64,000 nt of DNA from Rhodococcus sp. 06-462-5 (GTDB lineage: Bacteria; Actinomycetota; Actinomycetes; Mycobacteriales; Mycobacteriaceae): positions 248,001 through 312,000 of the forward strand of contig NZ_NOYD01000050.1 in assembly GCF_002258315.1 (NCBI RefSeq), read 5' to 3'. The stretch's first letter is position 1, and each line of letters starts with the position of its first letter. The position numbers and the translations under genes are program-made. Positions 1 to 14,856 of this stretch are shown piece by piece. Under the pieces are notes generated by a model. It was not told the DNA's origin. It was given only the letters and a program-made list of their open reading frames with translations, and made no database searches.

Positions 1-676
1 CCGACCCGAGCACCTTCTCCCGGATATCGGGAGTGAGCAGGTTGTCGAGATCGATGTCGGCCGCGTGCTGGGTCGAGATCACCACGGTGTCGAGCCGAAC
101 GGCGTTGTCACCGTCGTACTCGATCGTCACCTGAGTCTTGCCGTCCGGGCGCAGGTACGGCAGCACGCCACTCTTGCGGACCTCGGTCAGTCGCCGAGAG
201 AGCCTGTGCGCCAACGCGATCGGCAGCGGCATCAGCTCGGGAGTGTCGGTGTTGGCGTAACCGAACATCAAGCCCTGATCCCCCGCGCCCTGACGGTCGA
301 TCTCGTCGTCGGACAGTCCTTCGACTCGGGCCTCGTGCGAATGATCGACGCCCTGAGCAATCTCGGGAGACTGCGCGCCGATCGCAACGTTCACGCCGCA
401 CGAATTTCCGTCGAACCCTTTGGCCGACGAGTCGTACCCGATCTCGAGCACCTTCTCGCGCACGATCTTGGGGATGTCGGCATACGCGGTGGTGTTGACC
501 TCACCCGCGACGTGCACCTGGCCGGTGGTGACCAGAGTCTCCACGGCCACCCGAGCTCGCGGATCCTCCGTCAACAGAGCATCGAGAATCGAATCGCTGA
601 TGGCGTCACAGATCTTGTCGGGATGACCCTCTGTGACGGACTCGCTGGTGAAAAGCCGACTACCGGACTTGCTCAC
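1..676 (-). CDS. metK: S-adenosylmethionine synthase, C-terminal part cut by the window edge
   Basis: Makes S-adenosylmethionine from ATP and methionine in the cytoplasm. The visible 225 codons begin with a GTG start ([12 protein letters not shown]), preceded by a GAGAGGAAG ribosome-binding site. They carry the family signatures [12 protein letters not shown] near residue 18 and [12 protein letters not shown] near residue 117, which line the ATP and methionine site. The full protein is usually about 400 residues, so roughly the last 175 lie beyond base 1. It sits downstream of coaBC on the same strand with a 182 bp gap containing a GC-rich hairpin. Identity is secure; only the 3' end is unknown. 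Confidence 0.96.
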   Translation of the reverse strand, partial: MSKSGSRLFTSESVTEGHPDKICDAISDSILDALLTEDPRARVAVETLVTTGQVHVAGEVNTTAYADIPKIVREKVLEIGYDSSAKGFDGNSCGVNVAIGAQSPEIAQGVDHSHEARVEGLSDDEIDRQGAGDQGLMFGYANTDTPELMPLPIALAHRLSRRLTEVRKSGVLPYLRPDGKTQVTIEYDGDNAVRLDTVVISTQHAADIDLDNLLTPDIREKVLGS

Positions 677-700
677 GGACTTCCTCTCGACGCATGTTCC

Positions 701-732
701 TGCCCGACCCGACGCCTCGCGCCGGTCGGGCA
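701..732 (-). other. GC-rich hairpin between coaBC and metK
   Basis: A perfect 9-bp stem (TGCCCGACC paired with GGTCGGGCA) closes a 14-nt loop 25 nt upstream of the metK start. It lacks a U-tract. It could be a U-less terminator for the coaBC transcript or a structured metK leader. I see no recognisable SAM riboswitch core, so the function is open. Confidence 0.4.
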
Positions 733-858
733 CTCCACGAAAATTTGACGTTCCCTCGGTGTTATCGCCCCTGCCGGAGCCAGGCAAACCTCTACGGCAC
801 TACACGTGGTGCCCAGCACGGTAGCCGGTGCGACATCGATCGTGCATCCTCGCCGTCG

Positions 859-2109
859 TCACGGGTTCGATTTCGGTCGAGGACTCCGTGCGTCGAGCAT
901 CTGCGCCACCGAATCCAGAACGCGGCTCGCGAGAAGCGCTTTGGAGCCCTCGCCGAGCGCGTCCTCGGAACCGTCGGAACCGAGCAACCATCCGTCGTTG
1001 TGGTCGACCTCGAAGGCCTTGCCGTCGCCGACAGCGTTGACCACGAGCAGGTCGCAGCCCTTGCGTTCGAGCTTGGCCCGGGCATACGTCAGCACGTCTC
1101 CGTCCGCATCCCCGGTCTCGGCGGCGAATCCGACGATGACCGTGGACGATTCGAGCTCACCGTCGCGGCGAGCCGAGACGAGTCCGGCGAGAATGTCGTC
1201 GTTGCGGACCAACGGGATCGACGACGGCTCGTTCGACCCCTTCTTGATCTTGCTGCCCGCGATGGACTCCGGGCGGAAGTCGGCGACCGCGGCCGCCATC
1301 ACCACTGCATCGACACCGACGGCAAGTTTGCGAACGGCGTCCTGCATGTCCGACGCCGTCTTGACGTGCACCACGTCGACCGCGGCCGGAGCGTCGAGGT
1401 CGCTGGTGTATCCGGCGACCAACGTCACCTGGGCTCCGCGTTGCGCTGCCACGCGTGCGAGTGCGTATCCCTGCTTGCCGGAGCTTCGATTGCCCAGAAA
1501 ACGGACCGGGTCGAGAGGTTCACGAGTGCCGCCGGCAGACACCAGAACATGGCGTCCTTCGAGGTCTCGAGGGAGCGCATCCGCTCGCTCGGTCACGAGC
1601 ATGGACAGTGCGAAGATCTCGTCCGGCTCCGGCAGCCGACCCGATCCGGTGTCATGTCCGGTCAGACGCCCCGACGCCGGTTCGATCACGTGGGTACCGC
1701 GCGAGCGAAGGGTCGCGACGTTGGCGACCGTGGCGGGGTGCTCCCACATCTCGGTGTGCATCGCGGGAGCCAGGACCACCGGGCACCGCGCGGTGAGCAG
1801 AGTGGCCGTCAGAAGATCGTCGGCCCGTCCCCCGGCGATGCGTGCCATGAGGTCCGCGGTAGCGGGCGCGACCACGACGAGGTCCGCCTCCTGCCCCAGG
1901 CGCACGTGCGGGACCTCCGGCACGTCCGCGAAGACCCCGGTGTGCACCGGTTGCCCGGACAGCGCCTCGAACGTCGCGCGCCCGACGAACTCCAGAGCGG
2001 ACGCGGTCGGAATCACCCGTACCTGATGCCCGCTCTCGGTGAAACTGCGGATGAGCGAACAACTCTTGTAGGCGGCGATACCTCCGCCGACTCCGACGAC
2101 AACGTGCAA
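859..2109 (-). CDS. coaBC: Bifunctional phosphopantothenoylcysteine decarboxylase / phosphopantothenate-cysteine ligase
   Basis: Two consecutive steps of coenzyme A synthesis: CTP-dependent joining of 4'-phosphopantothenate to cysteine (CoaB) and FMN-dependent decarboxylation (CoaC). The 416-residue length is normal. The N-terminal half begins with the flavin-binding GVGGGIAAYKS and has the CoaC active-site segment PAMHTEMW near residue 117. Its His, in place of the enterobacterial Asn, is to my memory usual in actinobacteria. The C-terminal half starts near residue 187 with the CoaB motif VLVSAGGTREPLDPVR. The start is TTG, with AGAGG about 10 nt upstream. It lies 23 nt downstream of rpoZ, in the mihF-gmk-rpoZ-coaBC-metK group. 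Confidence 0.95.
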   Translation of the reverse strand: MHVVVGVGGGIAAYKSCSLIRSFTESGHQVRVIPTASALEFVGRATFEALSGQPVHTGVFADVPEVPHVRLGQEADLVVVAPATADLMARIAGGRADDLLTATLLTARCPVVLAPAMHTEMWEHPATVANVATLRSRGTHVIEPASGRLTGHDTGSGRLPEPDEIFALSMLVTERADALPRDLEGRHVLVSAGGTREPLDPVRFLGNRSSGKQGYALARVAAQRGAQVTLVAGYTSDLDAPAAVDVVHVKTASDMQDAVRKLAVGVDAVVMAAAVADFRPESIAGSKIKKGSNEPSSIPLVRNDDILAGLVSARRDGELESSTVIVGFAAETGDADGDVLTYARAKLERKGCDLLVVNAVGDGKAFEVDHNDGWLLGSDGSEDALGEGSKALLASRVLDSVAQMLDARSPRPKSNP

Positions 2110-2132
2110 GTCAGATGTCCTCTGTGAGGTTC

Positions 2133-2438
2133 TTATTCGCCTTCGGTGTGCTCGAGCAGGTCCGCGTGGATCTCGCGGAGAGCGATCGACAGCGGCTTCT
2201 CCTGCAGACCCGGCTCGACCAGCGGTCCCACGTATTCGAGGATGCCGTCACCGAGCTGGTTGTAGTAGTCGTTGATCTGACGCGCGCGCTTGGCTGCGTA
2301 GATCACGAGGGCGTACTTGGACGACGTGCGGGCGAGCAGCTCGTCGATGGGTGGATTGGTGATGCCGAGCGGCGTGTCGTAGGCCGGCAGAGCGCTGCGT
2401 CCGTCGAAGTCGGAAACGGCCGCTGAAATGCTGCTCAC
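2133..2438 (-). CDS. rpoZ: RNA polymerase omega subunit
   Basis: Small subunit that binds the beta' subunit and helps RNA polymerase assemble. The 101 residues start at GTG and contain the conserved [20 protein letters not shown] segment followed by [13 protein letters not shown], the helices that contact beta'. The C-terminal tail is acidic (LLEHTEGE). It lies between gmk and coaBC on the same strand, the arrangement known from mycobacteria, with 72 bp to gmk and 23 bp to coaBC. Length and motif leave little doubt. Confidence 0.95.
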   Translation of the reverse strand: MSSISAAVSDFDGRSALPAYDTPLGITNPPIDELLARTSSKYALVIYAAKRARQINDYYNQLGDGILEYVGPLVEPGLQEKPLSIALREIHADLLEHTEGE

Positions 2439-2510
2439 TGATGATCTCCTGAAATTGCATCGTTGGTGCTACGAACTAGCTGGTCGGGGCCTCGTGCGCC
2501 GTGAAACTGG

Positions 2511-3122
2511 TCAGCTGTTGCCGACCGACGACCTACCGACCAACAAGGATACCAACTGTTCGCACGAATGGTCGACATCGGTATTGACAACCACCGTGTC
2601 GAACTCGTTCTGTGCGGCCAATTCCACCCGTGCGGTCTCCAGCCTCCGCTCGGTGGCCGCGCTCTCCTCGGTCGCGCGTCCGACCAGACGAGAGACCAGG
2701 TCGTCCCACGTCGGTGGTGCCATGAACACCAGCAGAGCCTCGGGCTTGGACACCCGCACGGCACGGGCACCGGCCAGATCGAGCTCGAGCAGCACCGGGC
2801 TGCCCGCCTCCAGCGCGGCCTCCACGGGTGCGGCCGGAGTCCCCGACCGCTGCAGGCCACCGTGGATGCTCGCCCACTCGAGCAGCTCGTCGTCGGCGAT
2901 CATCCGGTCGAACTCGCCGGCGGACACGAAGTGGTAGTCCTGGCCGTCCACCTCGCCCGGCCGCGGCGATCGCGTCGTGACCGACACGCTGAAGACCAGC
3001 TCGGGCAGCGCCGCGCGCACGAGCCGAACGACACTGGACTTGCCGACGCCGGAGGGGCCGGACAGCACCACCAACCGGCCGCGCTTGCTTTCCGGGACCG
3101 CAGTCGCCGCAGTGTCACTCAC
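2511..3122 (-). CDS. gmk: Guanylate kinase
   Basis: Phosphorylates GMP to GDP with ATP in purine metabolism. The P-loop GPSGVGKS is at residues 22-29, followed by [18 protein letters not shown], which binds GMP, and the lid region with RLVGRATE. I chose the GTG at 3122 ([15 protein letters not shown]), giving 203 residues, close to mycobacterial Gmk. The reading frame stays open upstream into the mihF region but that extension shadows another gene. It starts 5 nt after the mihF stop, so the two are very likely co-transcribed. Confidence 0.95.
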   Translation of the reverse strand: MSDTAATAVPESKRGRLVVLSGPSGVGKSSVVRLVRAALPELVFSVSVTTRSPRPGEVDGQDYHFVSAGEFDRMIADDELLEWASIHGGLQRSGTPAAPVEAALEAGSPVLLELDLAGARAVRVSKPEALLVFMAPPTWDDLVSRLVGRATEESAATERRLETARVELAAQNEFDTVVVNTDVDHSCEQLVSLLVGRSSVGNS

Positions 3123-3127
3123 CGTCG

Positions 3128-3448
3128 TCAGGCCTCGAAATCGAACTTCGTCAACAGCGCCTTGCGCTGCCGATCGCCGAGACCGCGCAGTCGACGGGTG
3201 GGCGCGATCTCCAATTCGGTCATCAACTCCGCCGCCTTGACCTTGCCCACCTTCGGCAGGGCCTCGAGCAGCGCGGAGACCTTCATCTTTCCGAGGATCT
3301 CGTCCGTCTCGGCATCTGTGAGCACCTGCTTGAGGTCGGTGCCGCCGCGCTTGAGGCGCTCCTTGAGCTCGGCGCGCGCCTTCCTGGCGATCGCTGCCTT
3401 CTCGAGGGCAGCGGCACGCTGCTCGGGGGTCAACTGGGGAAGGGCCAC
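3128..3448 (-). CDS. mihF: Integration host factor, actinobacterial type (mIHF)
   Basis: Nucleoid-associated DNA-binding protein of actinobacteria, unrelated in fold to the alpha/beta IHF of enterobacteria. The 106 residues begin [18 protein letters not shown] and end with a helix-two-turns-helix DNA-binding region ([16 protein letters not shown], then [15 protein letters not shown]), nearly identical to the mycobacterial protein as I remember it. GTG at 3448 is preferred because GGAGGAA lies about 7 nt upstream. A longer frame reaching 3490 has no better site. A 211 bp gap separates it from pyrF, so it probably has its own promoter there. Confidence 0.95.
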   Translation of the reverse strand: MALPQLTPEQRAAALEKAAIARKARAELKERLKRGGTDLKQVLTDAETDEILGKMKVSALLEALPKVGKVKAAELMTELEIAPTRRLRGLGDRQRKALLTKFDFEA

Positions 3449-3659
3449 TGTCGGTTCCTCCGTCTTCTCGTTCTGGGCGATACGACGCACACGATCGCTG
3501 TCGGCACGTCGACCATCGGTGTTCCGCTGCCACCGGCCGCGCGGTCATCGGCGCTCCGCACCGGCGGTCCGCACTGTTCGTCGGCAGCGCTAGCGACCGT
3601 ACCGACGACTCGCGTTCATCGCGAACTCGCCCCCGAGTGCCGGAGCGCAGCAGCGTCGA

Positions 3660-4486
3660 CTATGCGAGACCGGCTTCGATCTCGTCGCGCAGCCGCGTCG
3701 CCGCGTCGCGCAACGCCGTCACCGACGGGCCTGCGGCCAGCACCCCCCGAGAGGAGTTGGGAAGCAGCAGCTCACGCGAATCGCGGAAGATCTCCGCGAG
3801 ATCGGCCACCGTCGCTCCCTGGGCTCCCAAGCCCGGCGCGAGGATGGGACCGGTGTAGTTCGACAGGTCGAGACCATGATCACGAGTGGCACCGACGACC
3901 AAGCCCACTGTGTCGGCATCGACGCGATTACGCGTCGCCGCCGCGTCGACGATCGACTGAGCCACCGACGCACCGTTCGAAGTCGCCGCCTGCTGCAGAG
4001 CCGAGCCCTCCGCGTTCGAGGTTCGAGCCAGCACGAACAGCCCGCGCTGGTGTTGCACTGCTCGGTCGACGGTCTCCCCCAGCGAATCGAAGCCCAGGTA
4101 CGGCGACACCGTGACGGCATCCGAGGACAACGGCGACTCGGGTTCCAGCCAAGCCTGTGCGTACGCATCCATCGTGGTGCCGATGTCGCCGCGCTTCGCA
4201 TCGGCGATCACCAGGGTGCCTGCGTCCCTGAGCACACTGACAGTGCGTTCGAGCACCGCGTACCCGGCAGATCCGTAGGCCTCGAAGAACGCCACCTGAG
4301 GCTTGACGATCGCCACCTCGCCGACGAACGCCTCGACACACAGCTCGGCGAACACCTCGAGACCGTCCGCCGAGCGTGGCAACTCCCATGCCTCGAGCAG
4401 AGCCGGATGCGGATCGATACCGACACACAGTCGCCCGCGCGCCGCGACCGCCGAACGCAACCGATCCGACCAACTGCGATGATGGC

Positions 4487-4490
<4 letters not shown>
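3660..4490 (-). CDS. pyrF: Orotidine 5'-phosphate decarboxylase
   Basis: Last step of UMP synthesis, decarboxylating OMP. The 276-residue protein is of the longer actinobacterial (class 2) type with the catalytic segment [12 protein letters not shown] and a product-binding region [10 protein letters not shown]. The GTG start at 4490 overlaps the carB stop by 4 nt (GTGA), which implies translational coupling. It is the last gene of the pyr operon, followed by the 211 bp gap before mihF. Confidence 0.95.
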
Positions 4491-7827
<3,337 letters not shown>

Positions 7828-7828
<1 letters not shown>

Positions 7829-8958
7829 TACTTCTTCTCCTGAAGGACGCTGGTGAAACGGTCGAAGAGGTAGGCGGCGTCGTGTGGACCGGCCGCGGCC
7901 TCGGGGTGGTACTGCACGGAGAAGGCGCTACCGCCGATCAGCTCGACGCCCTCGACGGTGCCGTCGTTGGCGCAGGTGTGACTGATCCGGGCTCGGCCGA
8001 AGTCGGTGTCGAACTCCTCGCCCGCTTCGCCTTCGAGTGCGAATCCGTGGTTCTGCGCGGTGATCGCGATGCGGCCGGTGGTGTGCTCGATCACCGGGAT
8101 GTTCATGCCGCGGTGGCCGAACTTCATCTTGTAGGTGCCACGTCCGAGCGCCCGCCCGAAGATCTGGTTGCCGAAGCAGATACCGAACAGCGGCAGCTCA
8201 CGCTCGAGCACTTGCCTGGTCAACGCGACGCTGGTGTCGGCCGTGGCCGGGTCGCCCGGTCCGTTGGACAGGAACACGCCGTCCGGGTTCAGTTCCAGGA
8301 CCTGCTCGATGGTGGTGTTCGACGGCACCACGTGCACGCGGATACCGCGCTCGGCGAACATCCGGGGAGTATTGGTCTTGATACCGAGGTCGACGGCGAC
8401 GACGGTGAATCGAGCATCGCCGGTCGGCTCGATGGTGTATCCGGCTCCGGTGGTCACCTCACCGGCGAGATCGGCTCCGAGCATCGACGGCTGACCGACC
8501 ACCTGCGCCAGCATCTCGTCCGAGGTGCCGAGTGCGTCGCCCGAGAACACTCCCGCTCGCATCGAGCCGCGGGTGCGCAGGTGCCGTACCAGGGCGCGCG
8601 TGTCTATTCCGGCGATGCCCACGACGTTCTGGGCTTCGAGCTGATCCTGCAGAGTTCCGGTCGAGCGCCAACTCGAGGTGCGGCGCGCCGGATCCCGCAC
8701 GACGTAGCCGGCGACCCAGATCTTGTTGGGATCCTGGGCGCTGGCGGCTTCGCCGTCCTCTTGGTTCCAGCCGGTGTTACCGATCTGGGGCGCGGTCGCG
8801 ACGACGATCTGTCGGTGATAGCTCGGGTCGGTGAGGGTCTCCTGGTACCCGGTCATTCCGGTGCAGAACACGGCCTCGCCGAGGGTGCGCCCCTGTGCGC
8901 CGAATGTGGTGCCGCGGAATGTCCGGCCGTCCTCCAGAACAAGAACTGCGCTGCTCAC
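7828..8958 (-). CDS. carA: Carbamoyl-phosphate synthase small subunit (glutaminase)
   Basis: Class I glutamine amidotransferase that hydrolyses glutamine and channels ammonia to CarB. The 376 residues have the nucleophile Cys261 in LFGICFGNQ and the His351/Glu353 pair in QYHPEA. The N-terminal half is the CarA-specific domain ([19 protein letters not shown]). GTG at 8958 is chosen because GGAGGAAACC precedes it and because it overlaps the stop of the upstream membrane-protein gene by 4 nt. A longer frame to 9000 only shadows that gene. Confidence 0.97.
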
Positions 8959-9461
8959 GCGGTTTCCTCCTTGGTTTCTCCGGTGGAACTCGCTGTCCAC
9001 ACCGGGTAGATCTGCTTGTCGTCGGCCCGGAAGCCGGTGTCTATCTCGGTCCCCGTCGGGAGCTCCCAGCGAATGACCAGGAGCCCGTCCTTGGTCATGA
9101 CCTTGCCTGCCAACCCGCGTTCGGTGCGGATCGCGCGGATCGATTCCGTCGGAATCCAGATGGGAGATTCACCGTTCCGATCGAGCAGAATGCCCTTCTC
9201 GTATCGCGACAGCTCACCGGTCGCGCGGTGGCCGATGTCGCCTACAGCGATGCGGTCCTGCCAGCTCGGCGCGATGGTGCTGCCGACGTACAGGCCGGTG
9301 CTGGGCTCGATACGGTTGGCACCCAGATCGTCCGGCACGGCCGGGAAGTCACCGATTCGCTCTTCCTGACGCTTCTGCCGTCCTCGCCAACCCCAGAAGA
9401 TCAGCGCGATCATCAGTGCCCAGAACAGGATGAATCCGATGACGATGAGAACTCTGTCCAC
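8955..9461 (-). CDS. Rv1382-like membrane-anchored protein of the pyr operon, function unknown
   Basis: A 168-residue protein with one N-terminal transmembrane helix (about residues 3-24, RVLIVIGFILFWALMIALIF), a short basic stretch, then a soluble domain rich in beta strands, probably PH-like (for example GILLDRNGESPIWIPTESIR). A gene of the same type occupies the same place between pyrC and carA in mycobacteria (Rv1382 there, as I recall). It starts at GTG 5 nt after pyrC and its stop overlaps the carA start, so it is translated with the pathway enzymes. No catalytic motif is visible. A role in tethering or regulating pyrimidine synthesis would be a guess. Confidence 0.85.
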   Translation of the reverse strand: MDRVLIVIGFILFWALMIALIFWGWRGRQKRQEERIGDFPAVPDDLGANRIEPSTGLYVGSTIAPSWQDRIAVGDIGHRATGELSRYEKGILLDRNGESPIWIPTESIRAIRTERGLAGKVMTKDGLLVIRWELPTGTEIDTGFRADDKQIYPVWTASSTGETKEETA

Positions 9462-9465
9462 GGCT

Positions 9466-10778
9466 CTACTCCCCTGCTCTGTTCGCCACGACTCCGCCGC
9501 GGACGGTGATTCGTCCGCGCAACACCGTCGTGGTCACTTTCGAGGAGAAGGTCATGTCCTCGAACGGCGTGTTGTGTGCGACGCTGGCCAGCTTCTTGCC
9601 CGAGACCGTCCAGCTCGCATTCGGGTCCACCAGCGTGAGGTTGGCGATCTCGCCGACCTCGATGGGCCGACCCTGATCGGCCAATCCGACGATCTGGGCG
9701 GGACGCTCGCTCATCACCCGCGCCACGCCTCGCCAGTCGAGCAGTCCCGGGGTCACCATCGTGTCGACGACGATGGACAGTGCCGTTTCGAGCCCGAGCA
9801 TGCCGGGACGGGCGATCGAGAACTCACAGCACTTGTCCTGCTCGGCATGCGGAGCGTGATCGGTTGCCACACAATCGATCACACCGTCGGCCAAGCCCTT
9901 GCGCAGGGCGTCGACATCGGACTTCTCGCGCAGTGGTGGGTTGACCTTGTTGATCGCGTCGTACGTCTCGAGCCGCGAATCGTCGAGCAGCAGATGATGC
10001 GGGGTGACCTCGGCGGTGATCGAAATACCCTGTCCACGTGCCCATTTCATCAACTCCACGGTGCCTGCAGTGGATGCATGGCAGATGTGCACTCGCGCAC
10101 CGGCGTCGCGGGCCAGCAGGGCGTCGCGTGCCACGATCGATTCCTCGGCCGCACGCGGCCAACCGGCCAGTCCGAGGCGCGCCGCCGTGGGCCCCTCGTG
10201 TGCGACGGCACCGACGGTGAGCCGGGGCTCCTCGGCGTGCTGAGCGATGAGCACACCGAGGGAACTCGAGTACTCCAGCGCCCGACGCATGATCAGTGGA
10301 TCGTCGACGCAGTGGCCGTCGTCGGAGAACATCTTCACCCGGCCGATTCCCGCGGCCATCGTGGCCATCTCGGCGAGCTGCTTGCCCTTCAATCCGACAG
10401 TGATCGCTCCGACGGGGTGGACGTCGACGAGGCCGACTTCCTGTCCCCGACGCCACACGTGGTCGGTCACCACCACCGAGTCGGCGACCGGATCGGTGTT
10501 CGCCATCGCGAACACCGCGGTGTAGCCGCCCAGAGCCGCTGCGGCCGAACCGGATTCGATCGTTTCGGTGTCCTCGCGTCCAGGCTCGCGCAGGTGCGTG
10601 TGCATGTCGACGAATCCGGGCAGCAGAATCTGGCCGCGGGCATCGACGACCTCGGCACCGTCGGCGTCGAGGTCCGCGCCGATTCCGGCGATCTCCTCAC
10701 CCGTGATCAGGACGTCGGTTTCGGGGCCCTCGCCGTACAGCAGCACGCCGCGGAGTAGGACGGAGGTCGCAAGTGCGC

Positions 10779-10782
<4 letters not shown>
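9466..10782 (-). CDS. pyrC: Dihydroorotase
   Basis: Zinc amidohydrolase that cyclises carbamoyl aspartate to dihydroorotate. The 438 residues carry the metal-binding HTH of [12 protein letters not shown] (His61, His63), further ligands in CHAST and the catalytic ATDHAPH near residue 317. This matches the class I type found in actinobacteria. GTG at 10782 overlaps the pyrB stop by 4 nt. It is the third gene of the operon and is followed 4 nt later by the Rv1382-like gene. Confidence 0.96.
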
Positions 10783-12346
<1,564 letters not shown>

Positions 12347-12383
12347 TTAAAGGATGTCTGACAACAACTGCGTAGAGCCTAGC

Positions 12384-12423
12384 AACGCTCTGCGAACCAG
12401 GACCAGCAGGCTCGCAGAGCGTT
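12384..12423 (-). terminator. 12-bp stem-loop downstream of nusB
   Basis: A perfect 12-bp inverted repeat (AACGCTCTGCGA / TCGCAGAGCGTT) with a 16-nt loop lies 27 nt after the nusB stop. No run of T follows, as is common in actinobacterial terminators. It probably ends the efp-nusB transcript and insulates the pyr leader that begins just downstream. Confidence 0.6.
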
Positions 12424-12449
12424 CGGTCACACGGGCGTCGACCGTTCGA

Positions 12450-13004
12450 TCAGTGCTCGGCCTCGACCGATGTCTCACCGGACGCGTCGGACTGCGTACG
12501 GCTCGAGACCGCAGCGGCCGCGGCACGCACCTGCGGCGCGACCAGGACGATCTGACCCAGCACGCCGTTGACGAAGCCGGGCGAATCGTCGGTGGACAAC
12601 TGCTTGGCCAGCTCGACGGCTTCGTCGACGGCGACGACCGGTGGCACGTCGGTGGCGTGGAACAACTCCCACACCGCGACGCGCAGGATGGCCCGGTCCA
12701 CGGCAGGCAGACGGGTGAGCGTCCAGTCCTTGAGATGATCGGCGATCACGCCGTCGAGTCGATCGAGATTCTCGGCGACGCCCTCGACCAGGGTCGAGGT
12801 GTAATCACTGACCGGGGCAATGGTGTCGTCGCCGCGTGCAAGTTCGATGCGCTCGGTGGTCAGGTTCACCGGATCGACGTTGCGCGCCTCCGCCTCGAAC
12901 AGAAAGTCCACCGCACGCTTGCGGGCCTTGTGGCGCGCACCCAGCTTCTTCGCGCCGGGGGCACCGTTCTGCGAGGCGGAGGATGTCGACTTCTTCGATG
13001 ACAC
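12450..13004 (-). CDS. nusB: Transcription antitermination factor NusB
   Basis: Binds the boxA RNA of rRNA operons with NusE (S10). The 184 residues include the family core [16 protein letters not shown], the helix [16 protein letters not shown], and [27 protein letters not shown]. The C-terminal Ala/Ser/Glu-rich tail (after about 158) and Ser/Lys-rich N-terminus are extensions beyond the minimal 140-residue fold. GTG at 13004 lies one base after the efp stop, so the two genes are coupled, the usual actinobacterial arrangement. Confidence 0.95.
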   Translation of the reverse strand: MSSKKSTSSASQNGAPGAKKLGARHKARKRAVDFLFEAEARNVDPVNLTTERIELARGDDTIAPVSDYTSTLVEGVAENLDRLDGVIADHLKDWTLTRLPAVDRAILRVAVWELFHATDVPPVVAVDEAVELAKQLSTDDSPGFVNGVLGQIVLVAPQVRAAAAAVSSRTQSDASGETSVEAEH

Positions 13005-13005
13005 G

Positions 13006-13569
13006 TTAGGAGTTCACACGCCCGAGGTAGTTTCCGTCACGCGAGTCGACCTTGAGCTTGTCGCCGGTGTTGATGAACAGCGGCACCGAGATCTCGGCTC
13101 CGGTCTCGAGAGTCGCCGGCTTGGTGCCACCGGTGGAGCGGTCGCCCTGCAGGCCGGGGTCGGTGTGCTTGACCTCGAGCTCGACGGTGACGGGGAGCTC
13201 GACGTACAGCGGAACGCCCTCGTGCATGGCGACCTGAACGCGCAGGTTCTCGAGCAGGAAGCGCGCGCCGTCACCGACGGTGGCCTCACCGATCGAGAGC
13301 TGGTCATAGGTGTCGGCGTCCATGAACACGTAGTCGCTACCGTCGTGGTAGAGGTACGTCATGTCGCGACGGTCGACCGTTGCGGTCTCGACCTTCACAC
13401 CGGCGTTGAACGTCTTGTCGACGACCTTGCCCGAGAGCACGTTCTTGAGCTTGGTCCGCACGAATGCGGGTCCCTTGCCGGGCTTGACGTGCTGGAATTC
13501 GATGATCGACCACAGCTGGTTCTCCAGGTTGAGAACCAGTCCGTTCTTGAAATCGCTGGTGGAAGCCAC
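13006..13569 (-). CDS. efp: Translation elongation factor P
   Basis: Relieves ribosome stalling at polyproline stretches. The 187 residues comprise the KOW-like N-domain and two OB domains ending [16 protein letters not shown]. The tip loop reads VKPGKGPAF with Lys32 inside a PGKGP palindrome, the hallmark of the actinobacterial EF-P subfamily reported to act with an unmodified lysine. GTG start. It precedes nusB by one base and follows pepQ by 77 bp, as in mycobacteria. Two proline-rich membrane proteins encoded at 34750-36606 are obvious potential clients. Confidence 0.97.
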   Translation of the reverse strand: MASTSDFKNGLVLNLENQLWSIIEFQHVKPGKGPAFVRTKLKNVLSGKVVDKTFNAGVKVETATVDRRDMTYLYHDGSDYVFMDADTYDQLSIGEATVGDGARFLLENLRVQVAMHEGVPLYVELPVTVELEVKHTDPGLQGDRSTGGTKPATLETGAEISVPLFINTGDKLKVDSRDGNYLGRVNS

Positions 13570-13646
13570 TTGCTTCGCGTCTCCTCAATCGTTTGTGCGC
13601 ATGGCGCGCCGTCGGTCACGTGCTTGGATTCGCTCCAGCCCGCGCG

Positions 13647-14750
13647 CTAGACGGACGTGAGTTCCTTGCTTGTCAGGGTGAGCAGTTCCGGACCCCCGTC
13701 ACGAACGACGAGTGTGTCCTCGATCCGAACGCCGCCGCGACCGGAGAAGTAGACACCCGGCTCGACGGTGACCGCTGCACCGCTCAGCAGTGTACCGGTG
13801 CTCGTCTTCGCGATTCCCGGCGCTTCGTGGATTTCCAGGCCCACGCCGTGGCCGAGCCCGTGGAGGAAGTACTCCCCGTACCCTGCGTCCTCGATCACCG
13901 AGCGCGACGCGGCGTCGACCGATGCGGTGGTCACACCCGGTGCCAGAGCTTCCCGACCGGCCGTCTGCGATCGCTGCACCAGCTCGTACAGATCGCGCTG
14001 CCACTGCGCGGGAATCCCGATGACGAAGGTCCGAGTCATGTCCGAGTGGTAGCCACCGACGAGTGCACCGAAGTCGAGCTTGACGAAGTCTCCGTCGGCC
14101 AGCACAGCATCGGTGGGCCGGTGGTGCGGGACCGCCGAATTGGCTCCGGCAGCGACGATGGTCTCGAACGAGATGGCGTCGGCACCGTGGTCGAGCATCG
14201 ACGACTCCAGCTCGCGGGCGACCTCACGCTCGGTCCGACCGGCACGGATTCCGCCCCCACCGATCAAGTCGGCCAGCGCGTCGTCGGCGGCGCGGCAGGC
14301 GTCCCTGAGCAAACCCACCTCGAACTCGTCCTTGACCATGCGCAACGACTCCACGACACCGGGTGCGCGAACCAATTCCACCGCGCCGTCGAGCTCGGAC
14401 CACGCGCGATGAGCGTCGACGGTCACCACATGGCTCTCGAAGCCGATTCGGCCGCCGCGACGCGACACGCCCGATCGAAGCAGATGGATCGCCGACGCCC
14501 GGTCGATCTCGGCCCGCAGATCCGGCACCTGCTCCGCCACCTGCGTGACGTACCGACCGTCGGTGCAGATGACCGTCCGATCCTCGTCACCGGCCGAATC
14601 GGCCGCCGAGACCAGCAACGCTGCGTTGGACCCGGTGAAGCCGGTCAGATATCGGACGTTGAGAAGATCGGTGATCAACATCGAATCGAGTCCGTCGGCG
14701 GCCAACAGCTCTCGGAGGGCACCACGACGGGCACCGAAATCGGCAGGCAT
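13647..14750 (-). CDS. pepQ: Xaa-Pro aminopeptidase/dipeptidase (M24 family)
   Basis: Cytoplasmic metallopeptidase that cleaves at proline. The 367 residues contain an N-terminal creatinase-like domain (VRYLTGFTGSNAALLV) and a pita-bread catalytic domain with metal ligands in VKLDFGALVGGYHSDMTRT, HGLGHGVGLEIHE and the late EPGVYF and RIEDT segments. ATG at 14750 gives the normal length. A longer frame runs upstream under the divergent membrane-protein gene and is not real. It sits upstream of efp, the conserved order. pepQ is the mycobacterial name and substrate choice is not resolved by sequence. Confidence 0.92.
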   Translation of the reverse strand: MPADFGARRGALRELLAADGLDSMLITDLLNVRYLTGFTGSNAALLVSAADSAGDEDRTVICTDGRYVTQVAEQVPDLRAEIDRASAIHLLRSGVSRRGGRIGFESHVVTVDAHRAWSELDGAVELVRAPGVVESLRMVKDEFEVGLLRDACRAADDALADLIGGGGIRAGRTEREVARELESSMLDHGADAISFETIVAAGANSAVPHHRPTDAVLADGDFVKLDFGALVGGYHSDMTRTFVIGIPAQWQRDLYELVQRSQTAGREALAPGVTTASVDAASRSVIEDAGYGEYFLHGLGHGVGLEIHEAPGIAKTSTGTLLSGAAVTVEPGVYFSGRGGVRIEDTLVVRDGGPELLTLTSKELTSV

Positions 14751-14856
14751 GGCTTCGACATTACCGGTCGTTGCACGGGCTCCATTCGACTCGACCAGGT
14801 CATGGAAGTTGTGGGCCGCGACACACGAAGTTCGACGTGCGGATATGCTGTGCCGC

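Noticed and set aside
12376..12381. TAGGCT considered as the -10 box of the pyrR promoter
   Set aside because: No -35-like hexamer was found at 16-19 nt, and it falls beside the terminator stem. The promoter stays unassigned.
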